Of a stretch of DNA of 42,901 nt, positions 25,279-32,447 are shown one piece after another. Each line of letters opens with the position of its first letter. Positions within the stretch are counted from its first letter, which is position 1. Under the pieces are notes generated by a model. The model had not been told where the DNA came from and searched no databases. It was given only the letters and a program-made list of their open reading frames with translations. The DNA is taken from IMG/VR virus record IMGVR_UViG_3300038761_000002, positions 1-42,901 of that record; one strand, 5' to 3'. The DNA is from a virus. A program made the translations under genes and the position numbers.

Positions 25279-25291
25279 CCACGATGGGAAA

Positions 25292-25320
25292 ATGATGGTC
25301 GTTTTTGTCCGGTCCGTCAA
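25292..25320 (-). promoter_or_regulatory. Predicted late promoter (pR'-like)
   Basis: On the minus strand the -35 TTGACG (25320-25315) is separated by exactly 17 bp from the -10 CATCAT (25297-25292). It lies 31 bp after the Q-like gene and 15 bp before a strong terminator. Transcription would start near 25285 and run through the leader into lysis and structural genes. The -10 is only four of six to consensus, so strength is uncertain. Confidence 0.6.
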
Positions 25321-25350
25321 TAGGTCAAGAGAAGAAAAATAAACATTCTC

Positions 25351-25947
25351 TCATGCGGCCATATCAGCGAACTGATGCCACAAGTGCCGCAGCACTTTAT
25401 CCTCATGGGTAAAGATCGTTGCCATCATGTCATCAGCCCGCGCTGCCCAAACATCGTTGAACTGTGACTTGCCTATCTTCGCAATCGCCGCCCGGTTCCT
25501 CACCGTCAACACACTCTGCCCTGTCGCCTTGCAGGCCGAACAATCCACCCACCGGTCCGCCATCCGCAACAACTCACCATCATCCGACATTTCCGGCTCC
25601 TGCTGCCACACCTTGCCACGCCCGCCACACGGTCTGCACCGCATCGGGTGAACCAGCTCAAACACACACAGCGTCGCCAGGCCCTCACAGTAATCCGTCT
25701 TCCAGCCACTGCGCATACACCGCCGCCGGAACTCAGTCTGCACCCAGCCGGCCAAGGCCAGCTGCGCCTGGTTGTCATCACAGAACTTTGCCCGCCCCAC
25801 TAACTCAGCCTCAACAGGCAGGTTACCCATTCCCATAGCGCCCGCCACATCCTGTGGCGTCACTAGCACCACACTCCCACCAAAGCCACCACCATCAATC
25901 AGTAGCCCTTTAGCCGTCATCTTTGCCATCAACCGGATCGGATTCAT
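25351..25947 (-). CDS. Q-like late antiterminator with zinc finger, 198 aa
   Basis: The central CRPCGGRGK (Cys104, Cys107) and CSACKATG (Cys136, Cys139) form a DnaJ-like zinc finger, as in phage Q antitermination proteins. A basic helical segment (RNRAAIAKIGKSQFNDVWAARADD) follows. It is the last gene of the leftward early operon and stands immediately before a promoter-terminator pair and the lysis genes, the lambda position of Q. ATG 25947 has AGGGG at good spacing. Its start region is almost identical to that of cro. The antitermination role is inferred from finger and location. Confidence 0.8.
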   Translation of the reverse strand: MNPIRLMAKMTAKGLLIDGGGFGGSVVLVTPQDVAGAMGMGNLPVEAELVGRAKFCDDNQAQLALAGWVQTEFRRRCMRSGWKTDYCEGLATLCVFELVHPMRCRPCGGRGKVWQQEPEMSDDGELLRMADRWVDCSACKATGQSVLTVRNRAAIAKIGKSQFNDVWAARADDMMATIFTHEDKVLRHLWHQFADMAA

Positions 25948-26001
25948 AAAACACCCCTAACCATTTTTGAATTGTTTGTCGTGGAACATGAAAAAATAGA
26001 A

Positions 26002-26272
26002 GGCCGGATGCAGGCCGGAGGGTAAGCCGGAGGGCAAGCATCCATTAACTGACTGATAAATAAGAAAAGGCCGGAGGGCCGGAAGGGCCGGAGGGTGTTT
26101 CTCGCGTGTGGGTACAACAAACCGAGATTGTTGCTATCCACCACACCACATAACACGCACACACGCACGCGCGCGTTACCCCTCCGGCCCTTCCGGCCCT
26201 CCGGCCTTTCGTTACTATTCAACGGCTTACGAAAAACCGAACCTCCGGCCACCCTCCGGCCTACCTCCGGCC
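26002..26272. repeat. Symmetric array of GGCCGGAGGG repeats: candidate replication origin
   Basis: The left block has six forward copies of GGCCGGAGGG or close variants (26002, 26013, 26025, 26069, 26077, 26086). The right block has six copies in reverse orientation (26180, 26188, 26197, 26241, 26252, 26263). The inner three of each block form a perfect 30-bp inverted repeat (26066-26095 with 26180-26209) around an 84-bp spacer. The spacer has its own small hairpin CAACAA/TTGTTG (26115-26133). The array lies between the helicase stop and the Q gene. Iterons beside replication genes suggest an origin; a long RNA hairpin is the alternative. Confidence 0.7.
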
Positions 26273-27930
26273 TAGTCATGTGCTGGCTCCAAATTCTTCG
26301 CCCAGCGATCAGCAAAGCCACCCAGCCACTCCTTCTGCGCCGTGCCAGCCGGCGGCTCATCCACCTGAATAAACGTGCCCTTGCGCTCGTTAACACCCTG
26401 CTGATACTTCACATCGCGCCGGCGGCGCTCCCTACCGGAAAGGGCATTGGAAAACCGCTCACGCGTCATCGCACGCTCACCCGCATCCGAACACCACTGC
26501 CGATACACCTGGTACAGATGCATCACCAGGCAAGTCTCATAGGGATACCGGGGCGCCAAGTGCCCAGCCTTCCACTCCATGTGGAACAGATCCCAACTCG
26601 GCCTACCAAAATCAATCAACCGAGCCTTCGCCTCAGTCATCGGCGGCTCCCGGTGCGTATCAAACGCCGCAGCCGTTTCCTGCCCCCGGTCCTGCCACTG
26701 CATACCGCGGCGAACCAGCCAGCCATAGAACGCTTCCACACCCCCGTTGTTCACCTCATGCAACACACCCTGCTTCAAAGACTCAGGCAACTTAGTGCAA
26801 GGCCACACAACGAGCATTCGGCGGTCAGTCGGCTCAACAGGGAAAGGTTGGATCTCATTAGAAAGGAACGCCGCATTCATGTGGTTAGCCTCTTCCCAGC
26901 CACTCACAAACTTCTTCTCGATGCGGTGCGTCTCACCGGTAATCATGTGCTTCAGCGTACCGGTGTGGCTGTACTTCTGATCGCGGCTGAAAATCTCCTC
27001 AAACAGCCCGAAGAGCTTCTGGCTGCGCCAATCCGTGTACTGCGATTCCAACTGGTGCTGCCCCAGCGTCGCCGCATACTCACCGTACATTGGCTTAATA
27101 ACCCGCTCGAACAGCAAACTCTTGCCCGTGCCCTGCGTCTCCGAATGCATCAGCACCGCAGTCGCCATCTTCGCCCCCACATGCTGCAGCGGGTAAGCAA
27201 ACCAGCACATCAACCACTCAAACACCACAGGGTCGTTATTACACAAATGATCAACCAACTGGCGGATGTGGTCGCACCGGCCTGGAGCATTTACCGGCTT
27301 CAACGGCAGCCCCCGGAACATATTGATATAGCCATCTTCAGGCCGGTGCTGCTGAATCGGGTCGAACACCAACTTCTCGCGGTCAATCACCTCGCGCTCA
27401 GGGTGCTCCAACCACTGCGAATACCAACGGTGCAGCATCGGCTTCAAATCATTCAGCGGCACCACCTCACGCCGCTCACGGTCCCAAGCATTCTGCGAAG
27501 GGTAAAGCAGCACATACCGCCGCAACGCTTGCGACAGCTCCCCTCCCCCCCTTTTTTGGGCGGCAGACGCCTCACGGCACACATCCGCGTGCTTCACCGT
27601 CCGGCGCTGGTCGCTGTCCTTCCACTGCTTATAAACATCACTACCGAGCCAATCCCTGACCTGCTTTTCCTTCAGCAGCTTCTTTTCATGCGTATCCCAA
27701 ATGCGCCCTTCAGGCACCGTCCACGCAAACCGCTTAAAGGCCTCATCAAGGTCTGGCACCTCGGCCACATCAGAATCGGAGCTCCCAACATCAGAGGGCG
27801 CGGGAGACCCAGAATCATTAGCAGCAGCCTGTAACGCAGCAGCCAGCTGCTCCTTCAACAACACCTTTACTTTGGCCTTACCCAGTTCAGCAACCAGGTC
27901 ATTCCAATCACCATGCCAAGGCTCAGCCAC
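26272..27930 (-). CDS. Replicative helicase/primase-type ATPase (DUF5906-like), 552 aa
   Basis: A P-loop SETQGTGKS (263-271, Lys270) follows the hydrophobic strand MATAVLMH. A Walker B-like KLFGLFEEI (305-313), a sensor NAAFLSNEIQPFPV and a TDRRMLVVW arginine motif complete a superfamily 3-type ATPase as found in P4/D5-like phage helicases. The N-terminal 60 residues are acidic and low-complexity. The gene is in the early leftward operon downstream of the primase, separated from it by an oppositely oriented membrane gene. The stop codon lies in the last repeat of the origin-like array. Confidence 0.88.
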   Translation of the reverse strand: MAEPWHGDWNDLVAELGKAKVKVLLKEQLAAALQAAANDSGSPAPSDVGSSDSDVAEVPDLDEAFKRFAWTVPEGRIWDTHEKKLLKEKQVRDWLGSDVYKQWKDSDQRRTVKHADVCREASAAQKRGGGELSQALRRYVLLYPSQNAWDRERREVVPLNDLKPMLHRWYSQWLEHPEREVIDREKLVFDPIQQHRPEDGYINMFRGLPLKPVNAPGRCDHIRQLVDHLCNNDPVVFEWLMCWFAYPLQHVGAKMATAVLMHSETQGTGKSLLFERVIKPMYGEYAATLGQHQLESQYTDWRSQKLFGLFEEIFSRDQKYSHTGTLKHMITGETHRIEKKFVSGWEEANHMNAAFLSNEIQPFPVEPTDRRMLVVWPCTKLPESLKQGVLHEVNNGGVEAFYGWLVRRGMQWQDRGQETAAAFDTHREPPMTEAKARLIDFGRPSWDLFHMEWKAGHLAPRYPYETCLVMHLYQVYRQWCSDAGERAMTRERFSNALSGRERRRRDVKYQQGVNERKGTFIQVDEPPAGTAQKEWLGGFADRWAKNLEPAHD

Positions 27931-27952
27931 ACATCACCCCCATGCAGCCGGC

Positions 27953-27981
27953 TTGCCTTATCGGCCCCCGGCCATTACAAA
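27953..27981 (+). promoter_or_regulatory. Predicted promoter of the inserted membrane gene
   Basis: TTGCCT (27953-27958) and TACAAA (27976-27981) are 17 bp apart, 38 bp upstream of the plus-strand ATG at 28019. The gene is oriented against the surrounding operon, so it needs its own promoter, which supports this otherwise modest match (four of six in each box). Confidence 0.5.
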
Positions 27982-28018
27982 CAACAGAGGAACTCGTAAA
28001 AACACCACTGGGGGGAAA

Positions 28019-28522
28019 ATGAACAACAAGCCCAAAATCATTCTGGCCGCCGCCATAGGCATCGGCTTCTGGGGACTCATCATTGGCAGCATCATTGGGG
28101 ATAACCAGGCTAAACCCGCCCCCGAACCGGCCACCAAACAAGAGACAGCAAAGCCCAAAGCCGCCCCCCCAGCCGAAACCGTAGGCAGCTTCAAGCAAGC
28201 CATGGAAGCCTGCCCCAACACACCCGCCTGCATTCAACAAGGGCTGCTGGCCGACTATGGCAACATCTGCAAAAACTGGATCAAACAAGAAACAGACAAG
28301 CCCTTCACCGCTTCCAGCGAAGGCAAGCTGAATAGAATTTTCTTTGAGCACAAAACCACAGGCCCAGGAACCTACCGGCTGGAAGGCACCGCCATCTACG
28401 ATCACGCAACCGGCATTCGTTATTGGTATGGCTGCGAAGTAAATACCCAAACCGGAGACATCATCGCCATCGCGCCGCCCGTTTCTGTAGGAACAAAACG
28501 GCAGTACAAGCCCTTCAACTAA
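28019..28522 (+). CDS. Membrane-anchored periplasmic protein, 167 aa, single-gene insertion
   Basis: One N-terminal membrane helix (about 7-27, IILAAAIGIGFWGLIIGSII) is followed by a Pro/Ala/Lys-rich linker (30-53) and a soluble domain with four Cys (ACPNTPACIQQG, NICKNW, YGCEV) that could form two disulfides in the periplasm. GGGGGG lies just before ATG 28019. It is encoded against the early genes, convergent with the primase (2 bp apart), and has its own promoter. This is the classic layout of a moron expressed in the lysogen. Superinfection exclusion or envelope change is a reasonable guess. No family recognised. Confidence 0.8.
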   Translation: MNNKPKIILAAAIGIGFWGLIIGSIIGDNQAKPAPEPATKQETAKPKAAPPAETVGSFKQAMEACPNTPACIQQGLLADYGNICKNWIKQETDKPFTASSEGKLNRIFFEHKTTGPGTYRLEGTAIYDHATGIRYWYGCEVNTQTGDIIAIAPPVSVGTKRQYKPFN

Positions 28523-28524
28523 AC

Positions 28525-29583
28525 TCATGCCGCCTCCCCTTCCGGGAAATGCGGCACCAACATCACCCCCCCAAACTCAGCCTGGCAGCGCTCTGCAGCA
28601 TCTTGCCCAGCGCGCTTACCAGTGCGGGGGTTAACCTTATCGTTGTCAGCCAGCCAGATCGGCGTCTTACCCTCCAGCAGCCCGGCATCACGAAACGCCT
28701 CCGCCACCGTAAACATATTGCCGGAATCAAAGCAGGCCACTACCGGCCAGCCAGAGCCAATCTCATAAGCCGTTGCTGCCGTCGCATAGCCCTCAGCAAA
28801 ACCCACCAGCTCAGAGCCATTCAAATCACCCAACAAATGGCAGCAGCCTTTCTTGCGGGAATATTTCGGGAATAATTTAGTGCCCTGCTCATTCACCGTC
28901 TGAATCGCCCACACCTTGCCAGCGGCATCGCGCATGGGCACCGCAATAGCACCGCTATCCAGCTTCAGAAAGGAAATATGGTCCGGCCGGGGCTTGGCCA
29001 GGGTATTGAAGAAAGCCCGAATGTCCGGCCCGGTTTTCACATCACAAGCCATCGCCTGGTCATCGATCACCAACAACGCCGCATGCTTGAAAAAACGAAT
29101 ACCGTGGGCACCCACCCCTTTTTTTCCCAAGTAAGCACTGCGCCCAATGGACTGGGTATGGTTATCCCAAATGGCCTGGCAAGCGTCAGCCACCGCCTCT
29201 TGCAGCTGAGCAGATCGCTCCGCATCAGCCTCCAACTCTTTCTGGCGAACAGCCCGGCGGGCCTTTGCCTCATCGGCAAGCCCCCGCTTTTCCTCTGCCG
29301 TAAGCTCACGCTTGGGCCGCTGCCAGCCCCCCTCTATCGCCAACTTAATCAGCGTACCAATACTGTAATGGCCAGCCTTCGCGCTGCGCCAGGTGGCCTT
29401 GCAGGCCCCCTTGTCATAACTCTGGCCCTGCTGGCTCCAGCTATCGAAAAGCTCGAAGCCCGCCTCGCCGTATTCATCTTTCAGTGCCCCCGCCATCGGG
29501 AACCAAACCGTTTCCCGGTCTCCATCCGCGCTGACATACAGCAACGCCTGCTCCGCCTCATGAATTGGCAACGGCTCACCCAT
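28525..29583 (-). CDS. Phage primase, PriCT-2 and TOPRIM domains, 352 aa
   Basis: The N-terminus (about 1-90: VWFPMAGALKDEYGEAGFELFDSWSQQGQSYDKGACKATWRSAKAG..SIGTLIKLA) is a PriCT-2 domain found in phage and plasmid primases. A Glu/Lys/Ala-rich helical linker follows. The C-terminal half carries a TOPRIM core with ELVGFAEGYATAATAYE (catalytic Glu) and PIWLADND (metal-binding Asp). It makes primers for replication with the downstream helicase. ATG 29583 overlaps the CII-like stop by 8 bp. Confidence 0.88.
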   Translation of the reverse strand: MGEPLPIHEAEQALLYVSADGDRETVWFPMAGALKDEYGEAGFELFDSWSQQGQSYDKGACKATWRSAKAGHYSIGTLIKLAIEGGWQRPKRELTAEEKRGLADEAKARRAVRQKELEADAERSAQLQEAVADACQAIWDNHTQSIGRSAYLGKKGVGAHGIRFFKHAALLVIDDQAMACDVKTGPDIRAFFNTLAKPRPDHISFLKLDSGAIAVPMRDAAGKVWAIQTVNEQGTKLFPKYSRKKGCCHLLGDLNGSELVGFAEGYATAATAYEIGSGWPVVACFDSGNMFTVAEAFRDAGLLEGKTPIWLADNDKVNPRTGKRAGQDAAERCQAEFGGVMLVPHFPEGEAA

Positions 29584-30082
29584 GGGTCACCCCATCAAAC
29601 AAGCGCGCCGCTTCCACCAACCGGCACCCCGACTGGAAGAGGCGCAGCAGGTCCTTTTCCAAAACCGCCAACTCATCAGCATCAACACGCCCATCTTTCA
29701 GCGCATCACGGGTGTTACTGGTCATCTTGCCCACCCGCGTAACAAGCTCAGCAACCTCCCCAAAAAGCTCAGTCTTACCCGTCTCGCCAGCGTCAGGCTT
29801 TGGCAACCACACACAACCCGTAATCAACGCCAGAGCATCCAGAATCTGCTCCACGTCGTCATGGTCACGGGCATACTCGGTAATCAACTCGAATTGCTGC
29901 AAGGTCGGGTTGCGGTCGGTGTCGTTTAAATTGAGGTTGTTATAAAACTGCTGGGGATTCAGGTCATAGGTAGCAGCCAGCTTCTTGATGCCCTGCCGTT
30001 TGGCTGTCATTACCAGCGCTGTTTTCAGGTCAGGCAAAGTATTCTGAGCCAGCTCAATGCGGCTCATACGAGTAATAGACAT
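29576..30082 (-). CDS. CII-like phage regulatory protein (CP76/YmfL type), 168 aa
   Basis: The segment LKTALVMTAKRQGIKKLAATYDLNPQQFYNNLNLNDTDRNPTLQQFELI matches the phage CII/CP76 family, a helix-turn-helix DNA-binding protein in lambdoid elements. The position directly after cro and before the replication genes fits. A GGGAGAG box lies about ten bases before ATG 30082; an alternative ATG is at 30067. Likely role: balance of lysogeny and lysis. Confidence 0.87.
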   Translation of the reverse strand: MSITRMSRIELAQNTLPDLKTALVMTAKRQGIKKLAATYDLNPQQFYNNLNLNDTDRNPTLQQFELITEYARDHDDVEQILDALALITGCVWLPKPDAGETGKTELFGEVAELVTRVGKMTSNTRDALKDGRVDADELAVLEKDLLRLFQSGCRLVEAARLFDGVTHG

Positions 30083-30113
30083 GATGAAACTCTCTCCCGG
30101 GTTTCTCTAAACA

Positions 30114-30128
30114 GGCAGCCTGGCTGCC
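30114..30128. terminator. Short hairpin between cro and cII
   Basis: GGCAGCC and GGCTGCC form a perfect 7-bp inverted repeat around one base. It lies between cro and the CII-like gene, the place of lambda tR1. There is no T-run, so it would be Rho-dependent or weak. Confidence 0.35.
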
Positions 30129-30143
30129 ACTATTCTGTGATGG

Positions 30144-30359
30144 TCAGGCCGCCTTGCTGCCGCGAAAAACGTCAGGGCGCAGCTCTTGGCAGGTCACCTC
30201 ACCGCCTGTCATATCCTCAATATCCTGACAAAGCTCAGCCGGCACACGGCGAAGCCCGGAGGCGATCTGGCTAATAAACGGGGCAGACACCCCAAGCCGC
30301 TCGGCAAACTCCTTCTGGGTGGTACCTACCACTGCAATTGCTTTTTTGATCGGGTTCAT
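30144..30359 (-). CDS. Cro-like repressor (YdaS type), 71 aa
   Basis: MNPIKKAIAVVGTTQKEFAERLGVSAPFISQIASGLRRVPAELCQDIEDMTGGEVTCQELRPD is a compact helix-turn-helix protein of the Cro/YdaS group. ATG 30359 has GAGGGG six bases upstream, which rejects the longer frame to 30422 that would run through the operator. It is divergent from CI and the first gene of the leftward early operon. Confidence 0.9.
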   Translation of the reverse strand: MNPIKKAIAVVGTTQKEFAERLGVSAPFISQIASGLRRVPAELCQDIEDMTGGEVTCQELRPDVFRGSKAA

Positions 30360-30387
30360 AGAACACCCCTCAGATGCATACCCAGAC

Positions 30388-30442
30388 AAATTAGCACCGG
30401 CTAATGGATGAATCAATAGCAAAAGGTAATTTACTTTTGCTA
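30388..30442. promoter_or_regulatory. cro/cI operator-promoter region
   Basis: A 16-bp inverted repeat ATTAGC-ACCG-GCTAAT spans 30390-30405. A second, wider one (TAGCAAAA at 30417-30424, TTTTGCTA at 30435-30442) has an inner GTAA/TTAC. The predicted cro promoter on the minus strand, -35 TTGATT (30416-30411), 17 bp, -10 TAATTT (30393-30388), is overlapped by the first repeat, so a bound repressor would block it. The same TTAGC-N4-GCTAA element recurs three times at 32122-32180. Confidence 0.75.
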
Positions 30443-30463
30443 AAGGCTAGGGAGAATTGGCCC

Positions 30464-31132
30464 ATGAATGACACGACATACGCACACAAAGCCCGCGTGG
30501 AAGCCTTACGCACCCTAGTCCAGGAGCACGGCTCCCAAGCTAGCTTCGCCCGAAAATTCGGCCTGGATGCCAGCTATATATCTCAGATACTCAGCGGTCA
30601 CAGAGCCTTTGGGGAAAAATCTGCCCGTAACATGGAAAGCAAACTGGGCATTCCACCCGGCGCACTGGACGGCCGGGCATTACACCGCGAGCTAAATGAA
30701 CCAAACGTGGAACCGGCCTATGTCCCCCACACCACCCGATCAGCACCCGTCGTGAGCTGGGTTCAAGCCGGACAATGGGCTGAAGCGGTTGATCTATACA
30801 GCGTAGGTGAAGGCGAAAGCCAAGAAGAAACCCCCGCCACCGCCGGCCCGCATGCATTCTGGTTACGGGTGAAAGGCGATTCCATGACGGCCCCCGCAGG
30901 GCTAAGTGTTCCAGAGGGCTACCTAATCATGGTCGACCCGGACACCCAGCCTGAAAATGGCAGCCTGGTAGTTGCAAAGCTGGACAGCGAAGATGAAGCC
31001 ACCTTTAAAAAGCTGGTGATCGATGGTCCCAACCGGTACCTGAAGCCGCTTAACACGGCCTACGACACCATCAAAATCAACGGCAATTGCCGAATTGTTG
31101 GGACCGTAAAAGAAATTCGCTTTCGGCCCTGA
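30464..31132 (+). CDS. CI-type repressor with LexA-like (S24) self-cleavage domain, 222 aa
   Basis: The N-terminal helix-turn-helix (ASFARKFGLDASYISQILSG, about 26-45) binds operators. The C-terminal peptidase has the Ala102-Gly103 scissile bond (VSWVQAGQW), Ser140 (VKGDSM) and the Lys of EATFKKL (182-183). RecA-stimulated cleavage is therefore expected on DNA damage. ATG 30464 has AGGGAG upstream; the earlier ATG 30404 lies inside the operator and is rejected. The two repeat regions with TTAGC-N4-GCTAA are its likely targets. Confidence 0.93.
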   Translation: MNDTTYAHKARVEALRTLVQEHGSQASFARKFGLDASYISQILSGHRAFGEKSARNMESKLGIPPGALDGRALHRELNEPNVEPAYVPHTTRSAPVVSWVQAGQWAEAVDLYSVGEGESQEETPATAGPHAFWLRVKGDSMTAPAGLSVPEGYLIMVDPDTQPENGSLVVAKLDSEDEATFKKLVIDGPNRYLKPLNTAYDTIKINGNCRIVGTVKEIRFRP

Positions 31133-31174
31133 CACAACAATAATTAACTAGACGCCTACGGATGGGGGAAGAAA

Positions 31175-32059
31175 TTGGAAAACACATTCACAGTTGAAAC
31201 TCGGTATCGGATCAAATACACCACCGAGCAACCCGTACCAATCGATGATGTTGTCGCAAGCCTCAGAGCCCTAGAAAAGCTTCTAAAGAGAACAGCACCG
31301 TTCGTCGAAAAAGCCTACCCAGGCATTCAAGTAATCGACACTCAGGTCTATATTTCAGAATTACACGCGGGGAGCTTGATCAAAGAATACATTGTCAAAC
31401 ATGTATTCGGCGGGCAAGACAATTATGACCAAGCAAAAGCATGCTTCGATAACATTCTGGGTGACAGCACAAAAATGAAAGCTGTAGTTGGAATTGGTGT
31501 TGGCATCCTCATAGGCGTAGGCGTTAGCCAAATAATGCCCAAAGGGGAGCCGTCAAAAAACACCGAAGCATACAACTCGCTCGTCATCCAGGCAGGAAAC
31601 GACGTCAATCTTTCCGGCGAATCTATTAAAGAAATAGTAGACGGCATACGCGACAAAAAAACTCTTTCCAAAGAAGCTGTCGACGCCGTCCACCCCGCGA
31701 AAGGGGACAATTCACGAATTGAAATTGAAAGCACTCCAACACTATCTCTCCCGAAAGAGGTTGTCGCAGAACTCCCCGAAGAATACGAGCCACCCCAACC
31801 AACCGAGAAAACCGAAAAGTACGAAAACGTCGTTGTCAAAATATACGCCAGCGACAGAGATAATAATGACAAAGGCTGGGCAGGCATTGTCGTTGGCGTG
31901 GCGGAGAAAAGAGTGAAGCTAATTCTGGCAGAAACTGTTGACCCCAGGGACCTACACGGCAAAACAAAAATCAGTGCAAATGTCTCAGTAACAAGCCGCT
32001 TTAGCAAATCCAAAAAGGAATATGAAGCCAAGGTGGTTGAAATTAAGTCCCTCCACTGA
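31175..32059 (+). CDS. Membrane protein downstream of CI, 294 aa, possible exclusion factor
   Basis: The start is TTG 31175 (ENTFTVETRYRIKYTTEQPV), with GGGGGAAG just upstream; no ATG is available for about 100 codons. Residues 1-98 form a soluble alpha/beta domain. A Gly-rich membrane helix lies at about 103-120 (AVVGIGVGILIGVGVSQI). A charged linker and a C-terminal beta-rich domain follow (210-294, VVVKIYASDRDNNDKGWAGIVVGVAEKRVKLIL). The gene is clearly AT-richer than its neighbours and ends at a strong terminator. Being co-oriented with CI, it is probably expressed in the lysogen. Defence or superinfection exclusion is an inference. Confidence 0.8.
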   Translation: MENTFTVETRYRIKYTTEQPVPIDDVVASLRALEKLLKRTAPFVEKAYPGIQVIDTQVYISELHAGSLIKEYIVKHVFGGQDNYDQAKACFDNILGDSTKMKAVVGIGVGILIGVGVSQIMPKGEPSKNTEAYNSLVIQAGNDVNLSGESIKEIVDGIRDKKTLSKEAVDAVHPAKGDNSRIEIESTPTLSLPKEVVAELPEEYEPPQPTEKTEKYENVVVKIYASDRDNNDKGWAGIVVGVAEKRVKLILAETVDPRDLHGKTKISANVSVTSRFSKSKKEYEAKVVEIKSLH

Positions 32060-32078
32060 CCCCCACAAACCAACTTAA

Positions 32079-32103
32079 AACCCGCCTAGAGCGGGTTTTT
32101 TTA
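32079..32103 (+). terminator. Terminator of the cI transcript
   Basis: AACCCGC-CTAGA-GCGGGTT followed by a run of T (to 32102) is a standard intrinsic terminator on the plus strand. It isolates the lysogeny transcript from the rightward early promoter that follows. Confidence 0.9.
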
Positions 32104-32120
32104 TGCCTCCCTGAAAATAA

Positions 32121-32193
32121 ATTAGCATTAGCTATTGACTCCATTATTTAGCCTGCGCTAACGTATTTAGCACAAGCTAACGGAGTCATTAGC
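32121..32193 (+). promoter_or_regulatory. Rightward early promoter with three CI-type operators
   Basis: Operators TTAGC-N4-GCTA(A/T) lie at 32122-32135, 32148-32161 and 32167-32180, and a half site TTAGC at 32189. The -35 TTGACT (32135-32140) is followed 18 bp later by TAACGT (32159-32164). The second operator overlaps the spacer and -10. The layout GCTATTGA...TTAGCC..GCTAA is nearly the same as that of the cro promoter, so CI probably shuts both early operons. Confidence 0.75.
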
Positions 32194-32194
32194 A

Positions 32195-32434
32195 ATGAGC
32201 ATCCACATCCATCCGACTGCCGCCACACCGGCAGCCATCTACAAGCTGCAACGCCAAACCGGCCTGGTCGCCGTTATCCACGGCACCAGCGCCCAACTGA
32301 TTCCCCACAGCCACTGGCTGGCCCGCAAAGGCAATGCCATGCCGCGCCAACAGCGCCGCTCTGCCGTGCCGGCCATCCAGCGCCTGAGCACCCACCACCG
32401 TAATCACGGTGGCGACGGCCCCAGCGCGGCCTGA
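32195..32434 (+). CDS. Early small protein, 79 aa, unknown
   Basis: The first gene of the rightward early operon (MSIHIHPTAATPAAIYKLQRQTGLVAVIHGTSAQLIPHSHWLARKG), with GGAG ten bases before ATG 32195. The C-terminus is basic (RQQRRSAVPAIQRLSTHHRN). There is no membrane segment or known motif. Being first after a CI-controlled promoter, it would be among the earliest products on induction. Confidence 0.7.
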   Translation: MSIHIHPTAATPAAIYKLQRQTGLVAVIHGTSAQLIPHSHWLARKGNAMPRQQRRSAVPAIQRLSTHHRNHGGDGPSAA

Positions 32435-32447
32435 TCGGGTGACCACC

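Noticed and set aside
25051-25323. Plus-strand frame reading MVAAAGIEPAP...TLELRY
   Set aside because: This is the antisense translation of the tRNA-like element and the terminators next to it. Proteins of this appearance are known false predictions from tRNA-like DNA.
26002-26272. Possible CRISPR array
   Set aside because: Repeats are only 10 bp, irregularly spaced and inverted between halves, with no spacers of constant length and no cas genes.
25944-26396. 150-codon minus-strand frame across the repeat array
   Set aside because: It reads through the GGCCGGAGGG inverted repeats, overlaps the end of the helicase gene and has repetitive Arg/Pro-rich sequence. The region is better explained as a non-coding structured site.
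26095-27834. 579-codon plus-strand open frame opposite the helicase gene
   Set aside because: Its translation is rich in Arg, His, Leu and Pro, shows no domain, and it is antisense to a protein with a clear P-loop ATPase core. Long antisense frames are expected at this GC content.
30404-31132. CI starting at ATG 30404
   Set aside because: That ATG lies inside the 30390-30405 operator and has no ribosome site. ATG 30464 has one and gives the usual repressor length.
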